64,000 bases of DNA from Streptococcus suis (GTDB lineage: Bacteria > Bacillota > Bacilli > Lactobacillales > Streptococcaceae). The stretch's first letter is position 1; each line of letters starts with the position of its first letter. Under the pieces are notes generated by a model, which was given only the letters and a program-made list of their open reading frames with translations, made no database searches and was not told the origin of the DNA. The translations under genes and the position numbers were made by a program. The stretch spans positions 1 through 64,000 of the forward strand of contig NZ_JAIMEP010000005.1 in assembly GCF_019794555.1 (NCBI RefSeq), in the 5' to 3' direction. Of the stretch, positions 47,524 through 56,936 are shown piece by piece.

Positions 47524-48399
47524 ATGAGGCAAAAAAGTATTGGTGAAGTTCTTCGAGCAGCTCGAGAAAATAGAGGTTGGAATCTAAATGATGTGCAGAG
47601 AATAACAAAAATTCAGGCTAAATATTTGCAGGCATTAGAGTACAATGATTTTGAATACATTCCTGACAAAGACTATATAGAAAGTTTTTTGGTAACATAT
47701 GCAGAAGCGCTTGATTTGGATGCAGCAGTATTGCTTGATGCCTATAAAAAGAATAGTCTTGTGATGTATTATGAGGAGGGAGACGAAGAGGAGCTTTCCA
47801 CTGATTTTAAAAGAAGATATAAAGGACGAAAGAATAAAAAGGCATCTTTTCTTCCTTTGTTTTACTTGTTATTAGCATCAAGTTTGATGATTATTTTTGT
47901 AACTTTTGTCATTCATAATCGCATGAAACAAGCCTCGGTTTTTTCGAATCAAAGCACTTCTTATAGTGTGTCTCAGCAGGCAGTAAGCTCGTCAAGTGCA
48001 GCAACTAGTGAATCTTCTTCGGATGGGACGTCCAATTCTACCACAACAAGTAGCTCGACAAATAGTTCATCTACAGCTTCGACAAGCAAAATAAGTGTCA
48101 CAGGATCTGGAGAAAATATTATTGCAACAGTGTCTAAAGTTACCTACCCAGTAGATATTACTCTTACGGCTAAAAATACAACTAGTTGGGTTAGTCTAAC
48201 GGAATCAACTTTATCAGGAGGGGTCACTCTAACTCCTAGTAATCCAACAGCAACAACAAAAATTGAAGACGGGGTATCTTCTTCAATTTTGGTTTTAGGT
48301 GTGGTAAAAGGTGTTGATATAACAATAGCAGGTCAACCGTTAGACACTTCTGCATTAACAACTGAGACAGGAAGTGTTATCTTATACTTTGAACAATAA
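47524..48399 (+). CDS. RodZ-like helix-turn-helix membrane protein
   Basis: A 291-residue protein: N-terminal HTH_25 domain (about 1-70, opening with S-I-G-E-V-L-R-A-A-R-E-N-R), one membrane segment (about 118-136), a Ser/Thr-rich linker and a C-terminal beta domain (DUF4115-like) outside the cell. This is the RodZ layout, which links cell shape and division to the membrane; the position before pgsA is conserved. The start at 47524 has AAGGG upstream; an in-frame ATG 15 bases earlier lacks a better site. Confidence 0.85.
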   Translation: MRQKSIGEVLRAARENRGWNLNDVQRITKIQAKYLQALEYNDFEYIPDKDYIESFLVTYAEALDLDAAVLLDAYKKNSLVMYYEEGDEEELSTDFKRRYKGRKNKKASFLPLFYLLLASSLMIIFVTFVIHNRMKQASVFSNQSTSYSVSQQAVSSSSAATSESSSDGTSNSTTTSSSTNSSSTASTSKISVTGSGENIIATVSKVTYPVDITLTAKNTTSWVSLTESTLSGGVTLTPSNPTATTKIEDGVSSSILVLGVVKGVDITIAGQPLDTSALTTETGSVILYFEQ

Positions 48400-48410
48400 A
48401 GGACGAAAAG

Positions 48411-48950
48411 ATGAAAAAAGAAAATATTCCCAATGCTTTAACAATTGGTCGGATTCTCGTTATCCCCATCTTTATTTTATTATTAACGCTTTGGAACAAT
48501 GCAATCAGCCATACCTTTGCTGCAATTATCTTTGCTTTAGCTAGTATTACGGACTATTTAGATGGTTATTTAGCTAGAAAATGGAAAGTTGTTACAAATT
48601 TCGGAAAGTTTGCAGATCCAATGGCGGATAAAATACTGGTAATGACAGCTTTTATTATGCTAGTTGAATTGGGATTTGCTCCTGCTTGGGTTGTTGCGAT
48701 TATCATTTGTAGGGAGCTTGCTGTAACTGGTTTGCGTTTACTTTTAGTTGAAAATGGTGGGACAGTCCTAGCCGCAGCAATGCCAGGGAAAATTAAAACC
48801 TTTTCTCAAATGTTTGCGGTCATTTTCCTACTCTTGCATTGGAACCTGCTTGGTCACATAACATTGTATATCGCACTTTTCTTCACCCTTTATTCAGGTT
48901 ATGATTATTTCAAGGGTGCTTCATTTCTATTCAAAGATACATTTAAATAA
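48411..48950 (+). CDS. pgsA: CDP-diacylglycerol-glycerol-3-phosphate phosphatidyltransferase
   Basis: Makes phosphatidylglycerol phosphate, the first step to phosphatidylglycerol. The 179-residue membrane protein carries the CDP-alcohol phosphatidyltransferase signature D-Y-L-D-G-Y-L-A-R-K-W then G-K-F-A-D-P-M-A-D-K. It lies 11 bases after the rodZ-like gene and overlaps the start of ecfA1 by one base (TAATG). Confidence 0.97.
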   Translation: MKKENIPNALTIGRILVIPIFILLLTLWNNAISHTFAAIIFALASITDYLDGYLARKWKVVTNFGKFADPMADKILVMTAFIMLVELGFAPAWVVAIIICRELAVTGLRLLLVENGGTVLAAAMPGKIKTFSQMFAVIFLLLHWNLLGHITLYIALFFTLYSGYDYFKGASFLFKDTFK

Positions 48951-49786
48951 TGGAAAATATTATCGAAGTTAAAAATCTTAAGTATAAGTACGATCAAGAA
49001 GACGAAAAATATACTTTAAACGACGTTTCGTTTCACGTGAAACAAGGAGAGTGGTTGTCCATCATTGGCCATAATGGATCAGGGAAATCAACAACTGTCC
49101 GTTTAATTGATGGCTTATTGGAAGCTGAATCTGGGGACATTTACATATCCGGCGATAAATTGACAGCTGATAATGTCTGGGAAAAACGCCGTCTAATTGG
49201 AATGGTCTTTCAAAATCCAGATAATCAATTCGTTGGGGCTACAGTAGAGGATGATGTTGCTTTTGGTTTGGAAAACCAAGGGGTTCCTCTTGAAGAAATG
49301 CGTGTTCGTGTTCAAGAAGCTTTGGAATTGGTTGGCATGGCTAATTTTAAGAAGAGAGAACCTGCTAGACTCTCTGGTGGACAAAAACAGCGTGTTGCAA
49401 TAGCAGGTATCGTGGCTTTGCGTCCCAATATTGTTATTTTGGATGAAGCAACGTCTATGTTAGATCCTGAAGGGCGTTTAGAATTAATTCGTATTGTGAA
49501 GGAAATTAAAGATCAACATAATATGACGGTTATTTCTATTACCCATGATTTAGACGAAGTTGCTCTAAGTGATCGTGTGATTGTGATGAAGAATGGGCAA
49601 ATTGAATCAACCAGTACCCCAGCAGAATTATTTATGAGGGACGATTTGATTGAGCTTGATTTAGAACAGCCATTTACAGCAAATTTAGCTGAATCATTGC
49701 GCCAGGCGGGAATCGCTATTCCGCTACGCTATTTTACAGAGGAAGAATTAGAGGAAACTTTATGGGAATTCATCTCCAAGAAGTAA
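48950..49786 (+). CDS. ecfA1: ECF transporter ATPase EcfA1
   Basis: One of two ATPases of the energizing module of energy-coupling-factor vitamin transporters. The 278 residues have Walker [10 protein letters not shown] (40-48), signature [10 protein letters not shown] and Walker B V-I-L-D-E-A. It overlaps ecfA2 by 25 bases. A parS-like site lies inside (49029-49044, encoding residues 27-32). The ATG overlaps the pgsA stop codon. Confidence 0.96.
   Translation: MENIIEVKNLKYKYDQEDEKYTLNDVSFHVKQGEWLSIIGHNGSGKSTTVRLIDGLLEAESGDIYISGDKLTADNVWEKRRLIGMVFQNPDNQFVGATVEDDVAFGLENQGVPLEEMRVRVQEALELVGMANFKKREPARLSGGQKQRVAIAGIVALRPNIVILDEATSMLDPEGRLELIRIVKEIKDQHNMTVISITHDLDEVALSDRVIVMKNGQIESTSTPAELFMRDDLIELDLEQPFTANLAESLRQAGIAIPLRYFTEEELEETLWEFISKK
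49029..49044. promoter_or_regulatory. parS site in ecfA1
   Basis: CGTTTCACGTGAAACA matches the parS consensus at 15 of 16 positions with a perfect core. It lies about 33 kb from oriC, on the opposite side to the site at 4389. Confidence 0.88.
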
Positions 49787-50604
49787 GCTATACCTATCAA
49801 GCTGGCACACCTTTTGAGGGGCGTGCGCTTTTCGGTGTAGATTTGGAAATTGTTGAGGGTTCCTATACTGCTTTGATTGGGCATACTGGTTCTGGGAAAT
49901 CAACTATTTTGCAACTTTTAAATGGATTAAATATCCCCACATCTGGTAGTGTGATTGTTGATGATATGGTTATCAACGCGACTTCAGATAAAAAAGGTAT
50001 TAAGCAAGTAAGAAAAAAAGTTGGCTTGGTTTTTCAGTTCCCAGAAAGTCAAGTTTTTGATGAGACAGTCTTAAAAGATGTGGCATTTGGTCCACAAAAT
50101 TTTGGTATTTCCCAAGAAGAAGCTGAAAAGATTGCTCGTGAAAAACTTGCACTCGTTGGTATTTCAGAAGAGCTATTTGAACGAAGTCCTTTCGAGTTAT
50201 CTGGAGGTCAAATGCGCCGAGTGGCGATTGCAGGAATATTGGCCATGGAACCAAATGTTCTAGTATTGGATGAACCTACAGCAGGACTAGATCCAGCTGG
50301 ACGTCAGGAATTAATGGATATCTTTAAACAGTTACACGCTAATGGTATGACGATCGTTCTGGTAACTCATTTAATGGATGATGTTGCTAATTATGCAGAT
50401 TGGGTCTATGTGATGGAGAAAGGGAAGTTAATCCGTTCAGGAAAACCGAGGGATGTTTTTCAAGAGGTTGAATTTTTGGAAACAATTCAATTAGGCGTGC
50501 CAAAAATAACAAAATTTGCTGCGAATCTGGAGAGAAGGGGCTTTGTATTTGAACGCTTGCCAGTTACGATAAAAGAATTTGCCGAGGTGATGAGTCATGG
50601 ATAA
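49762..50604 (+). CDS. ecfA2: ECF transporter ATPase EcfA2
   Basis: The second ATPase of the energizing module, 280 residues, with Walker [10 protein letters not shown], signature [10 protein letters not shown] and Walker B V-L-V-L-D-E-P. It overlaps ecfA1 by 25 bases and ecfT by 8, so the three are made in fixed proportion. Confidence 0.96.
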   Translation: MGIHLQEVSYTYQAGTPFEGRALFGVDLEIVEGSYTALIGHTGSGKSTILQLLNGLNIPTSGSVIVDDMVINATSDKKGIKQVRKKVGLVFQFPESQVFDETVLKDVAFGPQNFGISQEEAEKIAREKLALVGISEELFERSPFELSGGQMRRVAIAGILAMEPNVLVLDEPTAGLDPAGRQELMDIFKQLHANGMTIVLVTHLMDDVANYADWVYVMEKGKLIRSGKPRDVFQEVEFLETIQLGVPKITKFAANLERRGFVFERLPVTIKEFAEVMSHG

Positions 50605-51394
50605 ATTGATTTTAGGTCGGTATATTCCTGGAAATTCGATGATTCATCGTTTAGATCCACGTAGTAAATTGTTAGCTATGTTTGCCTTTCTTTTGCTTAT
50701 TTTCTGGGCAAATAATTTGATAACAAATGTTCTAATCATTGCCTTTGTGTTTGCAATGGTCCTTTTATCACAAATACGCCTATCTTTTTTTATTAATGGT
50801 TTAAAACCAATGATAGGGATTATTCTGTTTACAACCTTTTTCCAAGTTTTCTTCACACCTGGAGCAAATGTTTTGTGGGAATTTTGGATTTTTAAGGTTT
50901 CAATTGAAGGCTTGCAGCAGGCGCTGATTATCTTCATCCGCTTTGTACTCATTATTTTCTTTTCAACCTTGTTAACATTAACAACAACACCTTTGAGTTT
51001 GGCTGATGGTATTGAATCTGGTTTAGCCCCTCTGAAACGGTTGAAAGTTCCTGTTCATGAAATTGGTCTAATGCTCTCGATGAGTTTACGTTTTGTACCA
51101 ACCCTTATGGATGATACCACCCGCATTATGAATGCACAGAGAGCGCGTGGTGTGGATTTTAATGAAGGAAATTTGATTCAAAAAGTTAAATCGGTTATTC
51201 CTATTTTGATTCCACTATTTGCTTCAAGTTTCAAGAGAGCTGATGCCCTTGCTACAGCGATGGAAGCGCGTGGTTATCAAGGAGGCGAAGGAAGAACCAA
51301 ATACCGTGTTTTAGAATGGAAACTGCCAGATACCTGTGCAGTTATTGTCATGATATTACTTGGTGTAACACTCTATGTACTAAAAAGTGCTTAA
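50597..51394 (+). CDS. ecfT: ECF transporter transmembrane protein EcfT
   Basis: Membrane coupling subunit shared by several substrate-binding S components encoded elsewhere. The 265 residues have about five or six membrane segments and the paired Ala-Arg-Gly type coupling helices (R-A-R-G-V-D-F and E-A-R-G-Y-Q-G) that dock to EcfA1/EcfA2. Confidence 0.95.
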   Translation: MDKLILGRYIPGNSMIHRLDPRSKLLAMFAFLLLIFWANNLITNVLIIAFVFAMVLLSQIRLSFFINGLKPMIGIILFTTFFQVFFTPGANVLWEFWIFKVSIEGLQQALIIFIRFVLIIFFSTLLTLTTTPLSLADGIESGLAPLKRLKVPVHEIGLMLSMSLRFVPTLMDDTTRIMNAQRARGVDFNEGNLIQKVKSVIPILIPLFASSFKRADALATAMEARGYQGGEGRTKYRVLEWKLPDTCAVIVMILLGVTLYVLKSA

Positions 51395-51425
51395 AATACT
51401 ATTTTTTTCACCGTAAAACAACTTT

Positions 51426-51472
51426 ATTGTAATATTTGTAATAAAATTTTAAATAAAAAGTAATATTATAAT
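51426..51472 (+). promoter_or_regulatory. Promoter with TGTAA-repeat box of the first wall protein
   Basis: ATTGTAATATTTGTAATA (51426-51443) followed by -10 TATAAT (51467-51472). A near-identical 18-base box precedes the paralog at 52551. The half-sites TGTAAY resemble the WalR box, but the spacing (9 bases start to start) is 2 less than the WalR consensus. Confidence 0.55.
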
Positions 51473-51520
51473 AGTATGATAGGAATAGTTATAACAATAA
51501 GTAGAGGACTATTCTTTTTA

Positions 51521-52306
51521 ATGAAAAAGAGTTTGATGTATAAAGCACTGAAAGGTGTTACTGGACTATTCACTATTCTTGCTTTGGTGTTAGTTGGTTT
51601 CATTCTAACAGGGAAGATATCTCATACACAAATTGTGAGAGCAGTATCTGATGCCCCATATACTATTAAGAATACAGTAAATAAGATTCGTAATGGTGTT
51701 CCACATACAACTGAATATATTTCAGCAAGTCCTATTTTTGAATTGGGCTATGAAACCATATTAAAGTTGAAGACTGATTCTCAACCACTTCAAGTGGAAG
51801 CTTTAGAAATCACGTTTGAAGAACCGCAAATTATTGAATCAACAGAAGTGGTGGATTCAAGTTCAGAAACTCCAGTAGATGCATCGCAGGAGAGTATTCA
51901 GACCGAAATATCAACACCTGTGGAAGATTCTAATCAAGCGTATGATACAGCAGCATCAACAGTACAAGCCGTCACGGATGTTGTGCTTGTCGTAGCTGAA
52001 GTAAACACTCCAGTTGTAGAGCAAACTCAATCAGTTGCTGTTTCAACTCCCACCGTTAATCCTGTTCCATCAGGTTCCGTACTTGATGATGCGTCTGCTA
52101 AAGAATGGATTGCACAAAAAGAGTCGGGTGGAAGCTATACAGTAAGTAATGGTATTTACATTGGACGCTATCAATTGAGTAGTGCATATCTAAATGGAGA
52201 CCATTCCCCAGAAAATCAGGAGCGTGTAGCGGATGCCTATGTTTTGCAACGCTATGGTTCATGGTCGGCAGCCTACCAGTTTTGGTTGGCAAATGGATGG
52301 TATTAA
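51521..52306 (+). CDS. Secreted wall-associated protein with C-terminal lytic-transglycosylase-like domain
   Basis: A 261-residue exported protein with an N-terminal hydrophobic segment (about 10-30), a low-complexity Ser/Thr/Val/Glu linker and a C-terminal domain of about 70 residues (A-K-E-W-I-A-Q-K-E-S-G-G to W-L-A-N-G-W-Y) shared with the LysM protein downstream. That domain resembles the aggregation-promoting-factor/transglycosylase-like fold with a conserved E-S-G motif. No LysM here. The start at 51521 is preferred because an earlier ATG at 51476 sits too close to the -10 box. Confidence 0.8.
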   Translation: MKKSLMYKALKGVTGLFTILALVLVGFILTGKISHTQIVRAVSDAPYTIKNTVNKIRNGVPHTTEYISASPIFELGYETILKLKTDSQPLQVEALEITFEEPQIIESTEVVDSSSETPVDASQESIQTEISTPVEDSNQAYDTAASTVQAVTDVVLVVAEVNTPVVEQTQSVAVSTPTVNPVPSGSVLDDASAKEWIAQKESGGSYTVSNGIYIGRYQLSSAYLNGDHSPENQERVADAYVLQRYGSWSAAYQFWLANGWY

Positions 52307-52316
52307 CATAAAATTA

Positions 52317-52345
52317 AGATGTCTAGGGAAGTCCTAGGCATTTTA
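52317..52345 (+). terminator. Terminator of the first wall protein
   Basis: ATGTCTAGG/CCTAGGCAT stem (one wobble) followed by TTTATTTT. Confidence 0.8.
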
Positions 52346-52464
52346 TTTTCATTGACAGGAATTGTCAAGACAAAGATATTTATGTAAAGAAATCTGTAAA
52401 TTTATTTGGGAAAAGACTCTCTAAAATCCCATAAAAAGCCCTTTTATAGTGTAAACTCAATGTC

Positions 52465-52482
52465 ATTGTAACATTTGTAATA
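52465..52482 (+). promoter_or_regulatory. TGTAA-repeat box before the LysM protein
   Basis: ATTGTAACATTTGTAATA differs by one base from the box at 51426-51443, at a similar distance from the gene. Confidence 0.55.
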
Positions 52483-52550
52483 CATTTACAAAGTTAAAGT
52501 AATAGTTAGAAGGTAAGATAGATACATAACAGAAAGGAATGTGACTATTT

Positions 52551-53126
52551 ATGAACATTACATTAAAAAAGAATTTAAAAACAACTATTTATGGTTTGGT
52601 AGCAGGTGCCTCACTTTTAGGTGCGGGTGTAGTTAGTGCAGATACGTATACAGTAAAATCTGGAGATACATTATCAGAAATTGCAAAATCGTATAGTACA
52701 ACTGTTGAAAAAATTGCTGAGCAAAACAATATTGCTAATCCAGACTTCATTAGTGTTGGTCAAACACTTGAATTAGGCGATGTCACAGTAGCGAGTGGTT
52801 CAGTAGAGGCAACTCAAGAAACAACCGCAGAAACAACGACAGAGGTATCAGCAGAAACAACTACAACTACTTCAACTAGCTCTTATTCTTCAAACTTGAG
52901 TGCTGAGGATGCCGCAGCTAAAGAATGGATTGCAATGAAGGAATCAAGTGGTAGCTATGATGCTCAAAATGGTATCTATATTGGTCGTTACCAATTGACA
53001 AATACGTACCTAAATGGTGATTATTCTATCGAAAACCAGGAGCGCGTAGCTGATGCTTATGTTGCCAGTCGTTACGGTTCATGGTCAGCAGCCAAAGCAT
53101 TCTGGTTGGCAAATGGATGGTACTAA
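52551..53126 (+). CDS. LysM-domain wall protein with transglycosylase-like C-terminus
   Basis: A 191-residue secreted protein: signal peptide (about 1-31, cleavage near V-S-A/D-T), one LysM peptidoglycan-binding domain (about 32-77; [13 protein letters not shown]), a Thr/Ser/Glu linker and the same C-terminal domain as the preceding protein (D-A-A-A-K-E-W-I-A to W-L-A-N-G-W-Y). In streptococci such LysM proteins belong to the WalRK cell-wall regulon. A hairpin terminator follows. Confidence 0.88.
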   Translation: MNITLKKNLKTTIYGLVAGASLLGAGVVSADTYTVKSGDTLSEIAKSYSTTVEKIAEQNNIANPDFISVGQTLELGDVTVASGSVEATQETTAETTTEVSAETTTTTSTSSYSSNLSAEDAAAKEWIAMKESSGSYDAQNGIYIGRYQLTNTYLNGDYSIENQERVADAYVASRYGSWSAAKAFWLANGWY

Positions 53127-53140
53127 AATACATAAGAGGA

Positions 53141-53166
53141 AGTCTAGCATTCTGCTAGGCTTTTTT
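53141..53166 (+). terminator. Terminator of the LysM gene
   Basis: GTCTAGCA/TGCTAGGC stem, 3-base loop, followed by TTTTTT. Confidence 0.9.
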
Positions 53167-53182
53167 GATTGAGTTTTTTAAC

Positions 53183-53211
53183 TTTACAGATAAGTCGGTT
53201 TTGTTTATAAT
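53183..53211 (+). promoter_or_regulatory. Promoter of the two-component operon
   Basis: TTTACA (53183-53188), 17-base spacer, TATAAT (53206-53211), 30 bases before the kinase start codon. Confidence 0.75.
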
Positions 53212-53241
53212 TGTGGAAAAATTGACTAGAAAAGTAGAACA

Positions 53242-54624
53242 ATGAATTTACAGAAACGAATTTTTCGATTAAACATGATGATGTTGGTTTTATCCTTGAT
53301 TGCTATGCTTGGTGTTAGTATTTATGTGGTGAATAGTATTTACCGGAACCAGGGAACATGGCAGTCTACCAGTCAGAAAACAGCAACTAGTCAGGCTAGC
53401 CTAGAAAACTTTTCGGGAACTGATTGTTCATCCTTGGCAGATGAATTAGCAAAGAGTGGCGCACAACTACACGTAGAAAGCAATGGCGAGGTCGTATTTT
53501 CAAATTTCAAGGATGATAGTGAAGACCTGTCTACTGTCAGTATTTCAGCTACCACTCATACTTCTTATGTTGATGGAGAAGTTGTAATTAGCCGGAAAGT
53601 GACTACAGATGGACAAATGTATCACCTGTATGCTATTTTGGAAGATATAGAGGAACAGCAAGAAAGTCAGGAATTTCAAGCCTTTCTTGTCCAACTGTTA
53701 ATAGTTGGTGGTACAGGGATAATTGTTTTAGTTATTCTTAATTTCTTTTTTACTCGACGATTACTGGCTGTTGTTATGCGTCCTTTGGATGAATTGCATC
53801 GCGGTGTAGAACGTATTCAACAGGGAGATTATACGGTGCCACTGATTTATCAAGGAGATAAGGAATTTGAAGAATTGACCCAAGGATTTAATCAAATGCA
53901 GACTTCCTTGATGGATGCCCATGAGCAAAATCGAATCAATGAGCAAAATCGAACACAAATGATTGCAGATATCTCCCATGATTTGCGTACTCCTTTGACT
54001 TCTATCAAAGGATACGCCAAGGGAATTTTGGATGGGATTGCTAATACGGAAGAAAAACGTAAACAGTATTTGACAGTTATATATCAAAAATCTCAGCTTA
54101 TGGAAAACTTGCTGGAAAAATTATTTGCTTTTTCACAATTACAAACAGATAAAATGCCTTTTGACAAGATTACCCTTGATTTAGCAATCTTTCTACAATC
54201 ATATGTATTGGAAAAATCAAAGGAGTTAGCAGATGAGGCTATTCAATTCCAATTGGATACTTCGGATGGATTGTTGGTTGAGATTGATCCTATTCAATTT
54301 CGACGAATTTTAGATAATCTAGTTGACAATGCTCGAAAATATGCAGCTGTTAGTCCATTAAAGATTGATATTTCTGGTCACGCGCAGGGACAGGTAGTTA
54401 TTTGGACATTTACAGACAATGGAAAAGGCATTGAAAATGCAAAGCTGAATTTAATATTTAACGAATTTTATCGGGAAGATAATACACGACAGAAAGTAGA
54501 AGGTCATGGTTTGGGACTATCCATTGTAAAAAATATCATAGATAGATTGGGCGGTTCTGTGTCGGTTGAGGCATCTCCAGGGCTTCGATTTACTTTCAAA
54601 TTACCTAGAAAGGATATGAAATGA
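53242..54624 (+). CDS. Membrane sensor histidine kinase
   Basis: A 460-residue kinase with two membrane segments (about 10-30 and 148-168) flanking a small extracytoplasmic sensor domain, a HAMP domain (about 170-222), HisKA with the phospho-acceptor His near residue 246 (D-I-S-H-D-L-R-T-P-L-T) and HATPase with L-D-N-L-V-D-N-A-R, D-N-G-K-G and G-H-G-L-G-L-S. It precedes its response regulator, overlapping by 4 bases (ATGA). Signal unknown; envelope stress is a plausible guess given the wall-protein neighbours. No exact ortholog is named. Confidence 0.93.
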   Translation: MNLQKRIFRLNMMMLVLSLIAMLGVSIYVVNSIYRNQGTWQSTSQKTATSQASLENFSGTDCSSLADELAKSGAQLHVESNGEVVFSNFKDDSEDLSTVSISATTHTSYVDGEVVISRKVTTDGQMYHLYAILEDIEEQQESQEFQAFLVQLLIVGGTGIIVLVILNFFFTRRLLAVVMRPLDELHRGVERIQQGDYTVPLIYQGDKEFEELTQGFNQMQTSLMDAHEQNRINEQNRTQMIADISHDLRTPLTSIKGYAKGILDGIANTEEKRKQYLTVIYQKSQLMENLLEKLFAFSQLQTDKMPFDKITLDLAIFLQSYVLEKSKELADEAIQFQLDTSDGLLVEIDPIQFRRILDNLVDNARKYAAVSPLKIDISGHAQGQVVIWTFTDNGKGIENAKLNLIFNEFYREDNTRQKVEGHGLGLSIVKNIIDRLGGSVSVEASPGLRFTFKLPRKDMK

Positions 54625-55289
54625 TACGGATATTGATTGCGGAAGATGATATAGAGATTGCATATTTAGAACGAGATTACCTAGAAATGCAGGGTTACCA
54701 AGTGGACTTAGTCCATGATGGAAGTCTTGTGGAGGAACAAATAAAAAAAGAAGAGTATTCTCTCCTTCTGTTGGATGTCATGTTGCCGAATAAAACAGGC
54801 TATGATCTTTGTCGTGATTTGCGGGATAAGGTAGATTTTCCTATCTTAATGGTTACTTCTAAACAAGAGACAGTGGATATTGTGAGAGGTTTGGGTTTAG
54901 GAGCAGATGATTACATTAGTAAGCCGTTTGATCCAATGGAGCTAGTGGCGCGTGTTAAGGCTCATTTGATGCGCTATCAACGCTTTCAAAAAGGTAGTGA
55001 CAGCAGTGAATTGACAATCAGAAATATGATAATATTTTTGGAAAATTGGAAGGTGACATTGGATGGACAAGAGATAAAGCTACCTAATCGCGAATTTGAA
55101 TTACTTGTTTATCTAGCAAAACACCCAAACAGAGTATTCTCTAAGGAACATTTATTTGAGAAGATTTGGGGGTATGACTATGTGGGGGATAGTGCAACAG
55201 TTGCAGTGCACATCAATCGCCTTCGAGACAAGTTGGGAAGTGAGTTAATTGAAACAGTTTGGGGCGCAGGGTATCGTCTTAATGATTAA
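54621..55289 (+). CDS. OmpR-family response regulator
   Basis: A 222-residue regulator with a receiver domain (phospho-acceptor Asp52 in L-L-L-D-V-M-L-P, Lys101 in S-K-P-F-D-P) and a C-terminal winged helix (about 125-222). It is coupled to the kinase by a 4-base overlap. Targets probably include the adjacent gene at 55410, which is inference from position. Confidence 0.94.
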   Translation: MIRILIAEDDIEIAYLERDYLEMQGYQVDLVHDGSLVEEQIKKEEYSLLLLDVMLPNKTGYDLCRDLRDKVDFPILMVTSKQETVDIVRGLGLGADDYISKPFDPMELVARVKAHLMRYQRFQKGSDSSELTIRNMIIFLENWKVTLDGQEIKLPNREFELLVYLAKHPNRVFSKEHLFEKIWGYDYVGDSATVAVHINRLRDKLGSELIETVWGAGYRLND

Positions 55290-55409
55290 TTAGTGAGTGT
55301 TTAAGATTTATTTAAAAACTTTCCATAAATTATTCAAGAATATCCTTAATAATGGGTTTATCAGCAAATGAGCTGAAAGATATCCCTACAAATAAAAGAG
55401 GAGCATTAG

Positions 55410-56012
55410 ATGGAACAACATAATCAACCAGAACTCATTGAGGCAACAGAAAATTCAAAGAAAACGATATTGGAATCTGTAAAGAACAGACTGACAAGTA
55501 TGAGTAAGAAAACAATGATTCTACTATCTGTTGGTATTCTGACACTTGCAACTGCAGGAGTCGTTTTAGCAGAAGTATATGATAGTAAAATAGAAGTATT
55601 GGGAAATCAAATTGAGCAACAAGTTGGAATTGTAGATGATGATGATAATCAACAGGTAATAGCACAAGCTAATGCATCATCAGCCTCATCAGAAAATACA
55701 ACTTCTGCTAGTCAACTAGCAACAAGTTACGGTGTAAAGTTAGTTGATACCTCTGAGCTAGATGGTACTTATACAGCAACATCTGGAAATGATACCTACA
55801 CGTTGACTGTAAAAGGGAATCAAGCAACCTTGACAGAAGTTGACAAAGACGGAAATCAAGATATTGAACAAGTTATCTTTGATTTAGATAAAAAACTTGC
55901 CTACATTGATGGTGAGGTAGATAGTTATACCTTGAATGGTCCAACTCTTACTTTGACAGAAATTGATGCAAATGATACAACCTTAGAGAAACTAATATTA
56001 ACGAAACAATAA
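55410..56012 (+). CDS. Membrane-anchored extracytoplasmic protein, unknown
   Basis: A 200-residue protein with a charged cytoplasmic N-terminus (about 1-33), one membrane segment (about 34-54) and an extracytoplasmic part rich in Asp, Ser and Thr. Its C-terminal half (from D-T-S-E-L-D-G-T-Y-T) has short repeating strands of a small beta domain. I do not recognise the family. It lies 121 bases after the response regulator with its own GAGGAG ribosome site and terminator, so it may be a target or accessory of that system. Confidence 0.75.
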   Translation: MEQHNQPELIEATENSKKTILESVKNRLTSMSKKTMILLSVGILTLATAGVVLAEVYDSKIEVLGNQIEQQVGIVDDDDNQQVIAQANASSASSENTTSASQLATSYGVKLVDTSELDGTYTATSGNDTYTLTVKGNQATLTEVDKDGNQDIEQVIFDLDKKLAYIDGEVDSYTLNGPTLTLTEIDANDTTLEKLILTKQ

Positions 56013-56013
56013 T

Positions 56014-56035
56014 AAAAGGACCGTCAGGTCCTTTT
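56014..56035. terminator. Terminator between the 55410 gene and sdaAA
   Basis: AAAAGGACC/GGTCCTTTT, a perfect 9-bp stem with a 4-base loop, usable on both strands by the two converging genes. Confidence 0.9.
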
Positions 56036-56051
56036 ATTGTTTACAAAACTG

Positions 56052-56924
56052 TCAACCTTCCCCAAAAATTTCCTGTGCAAGTCGGCGACCAGTCGGTGTA
56101 GCAGCAAGCCCGCCTTCGGCTGTTTCACGAAAGGCTGTTGGTAAAGCAGCACCTACTTGATACATAGCATTTATTACCTCATCAGCAGGAATCTTTGATT
56201 CAATCCCAGCTAATGCCATATCAGCTGCTACCATAGCATAGCTAGCGCCCATCGCGTTTCTCTTGACACAAGGCACTTCTACTAGGCCAGCGACAGGATC
56301 ACAGATGAGACCAAGCATATTTTTGATAACAAAGCAGATAGCTTGACTAGCTTGATACGCTGTCCCGCCTGCAGCTAATGTTAGTGCGGCAGCAGACATA
56401 GCAGAAGCTGAACCAACTTCAGCTTGACACCCACCCTCTGCTCCAGAAATAGAAGCATTGTTGGCGATGACAAGCCCAAAGGCACCAGCTGTAAAGAGAA
56501 AGTCAAGTTGTTGCTCTTCTGTCAACTTCAACTTGTCAATGGCAACTCCTAAAACAGCTGGTAAACATCCAGCGGAGCCAGCAGTCGGAGTGGCACAAAC
56601 AAGACCCATCTTAGCGTTTAGTTCATTGACAGCCATAGCATTTCTAGCTGCTGACAGTATGGAGGTGTCGGACAGTGTTATTCCACCTTTTATATATGCG
56701 TCAAGTTTTGCTGCGTCCCCTCCTGTCAATCCTGAAACAGATTTACTTTCGGAGAGACCATCAATAATGGAATTTTTCATTACTGTCAAGTTTCTTGACA
56801 TAATTGTCAATATTTCGTCACGGTTCCGACCAGTTAGCTCCATTTCAGTAGCAATCATTAGTTCTGAGACGCTACCAGAAAACTGTTCTGCCTGTGAAAC
56901 CAATTCTTCAATTGTATAAAACAT
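56052..56924 (-). CDS. sdaAA: L-serine dehydratase alpha subunit
   Basis: Iron-sulfur L-serine ammonia-lyase that converts serine to pyruvate and ammonia. The 290-residue alpha chain carries conserved Cys for a 4Fe-4S cluster (including C-A-T-P-T-A-G-S-A-G-C and C-D-P-V-A-G). It starts 12 bases after sdaAB on the same strand; in Firmicutes the enzyme is an alpha/beta pair. Confidence 0.96.
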   Translation of the reverse strand: MFYTIEELVSQAEQFSGSVSELMIATEMELTGRNRDEILTIMSRNLTVMKNSIIDGLSESKSVSGLTGGDAAKLDAYIKGGITLSDTSILSAARNAMAVNELNAKMGLVCATPTAGSAGCLPAVLGVAIDKLKLTEEQQLDFLFTAGAFGLVIANNASISGAEGGCQAEVGSASAMSAAALTLAAGGTAYQASQAICFVIKNMLGLICDPVAGLVEVPCVKRNAMGASYAMVAADMALAGIESKIPADEVINAMYQVGAALPTAFRETAEGGLAATPTGRRLAQEIFGEG

Positions 56925-56936
56925 GGTTCTCTCTTT

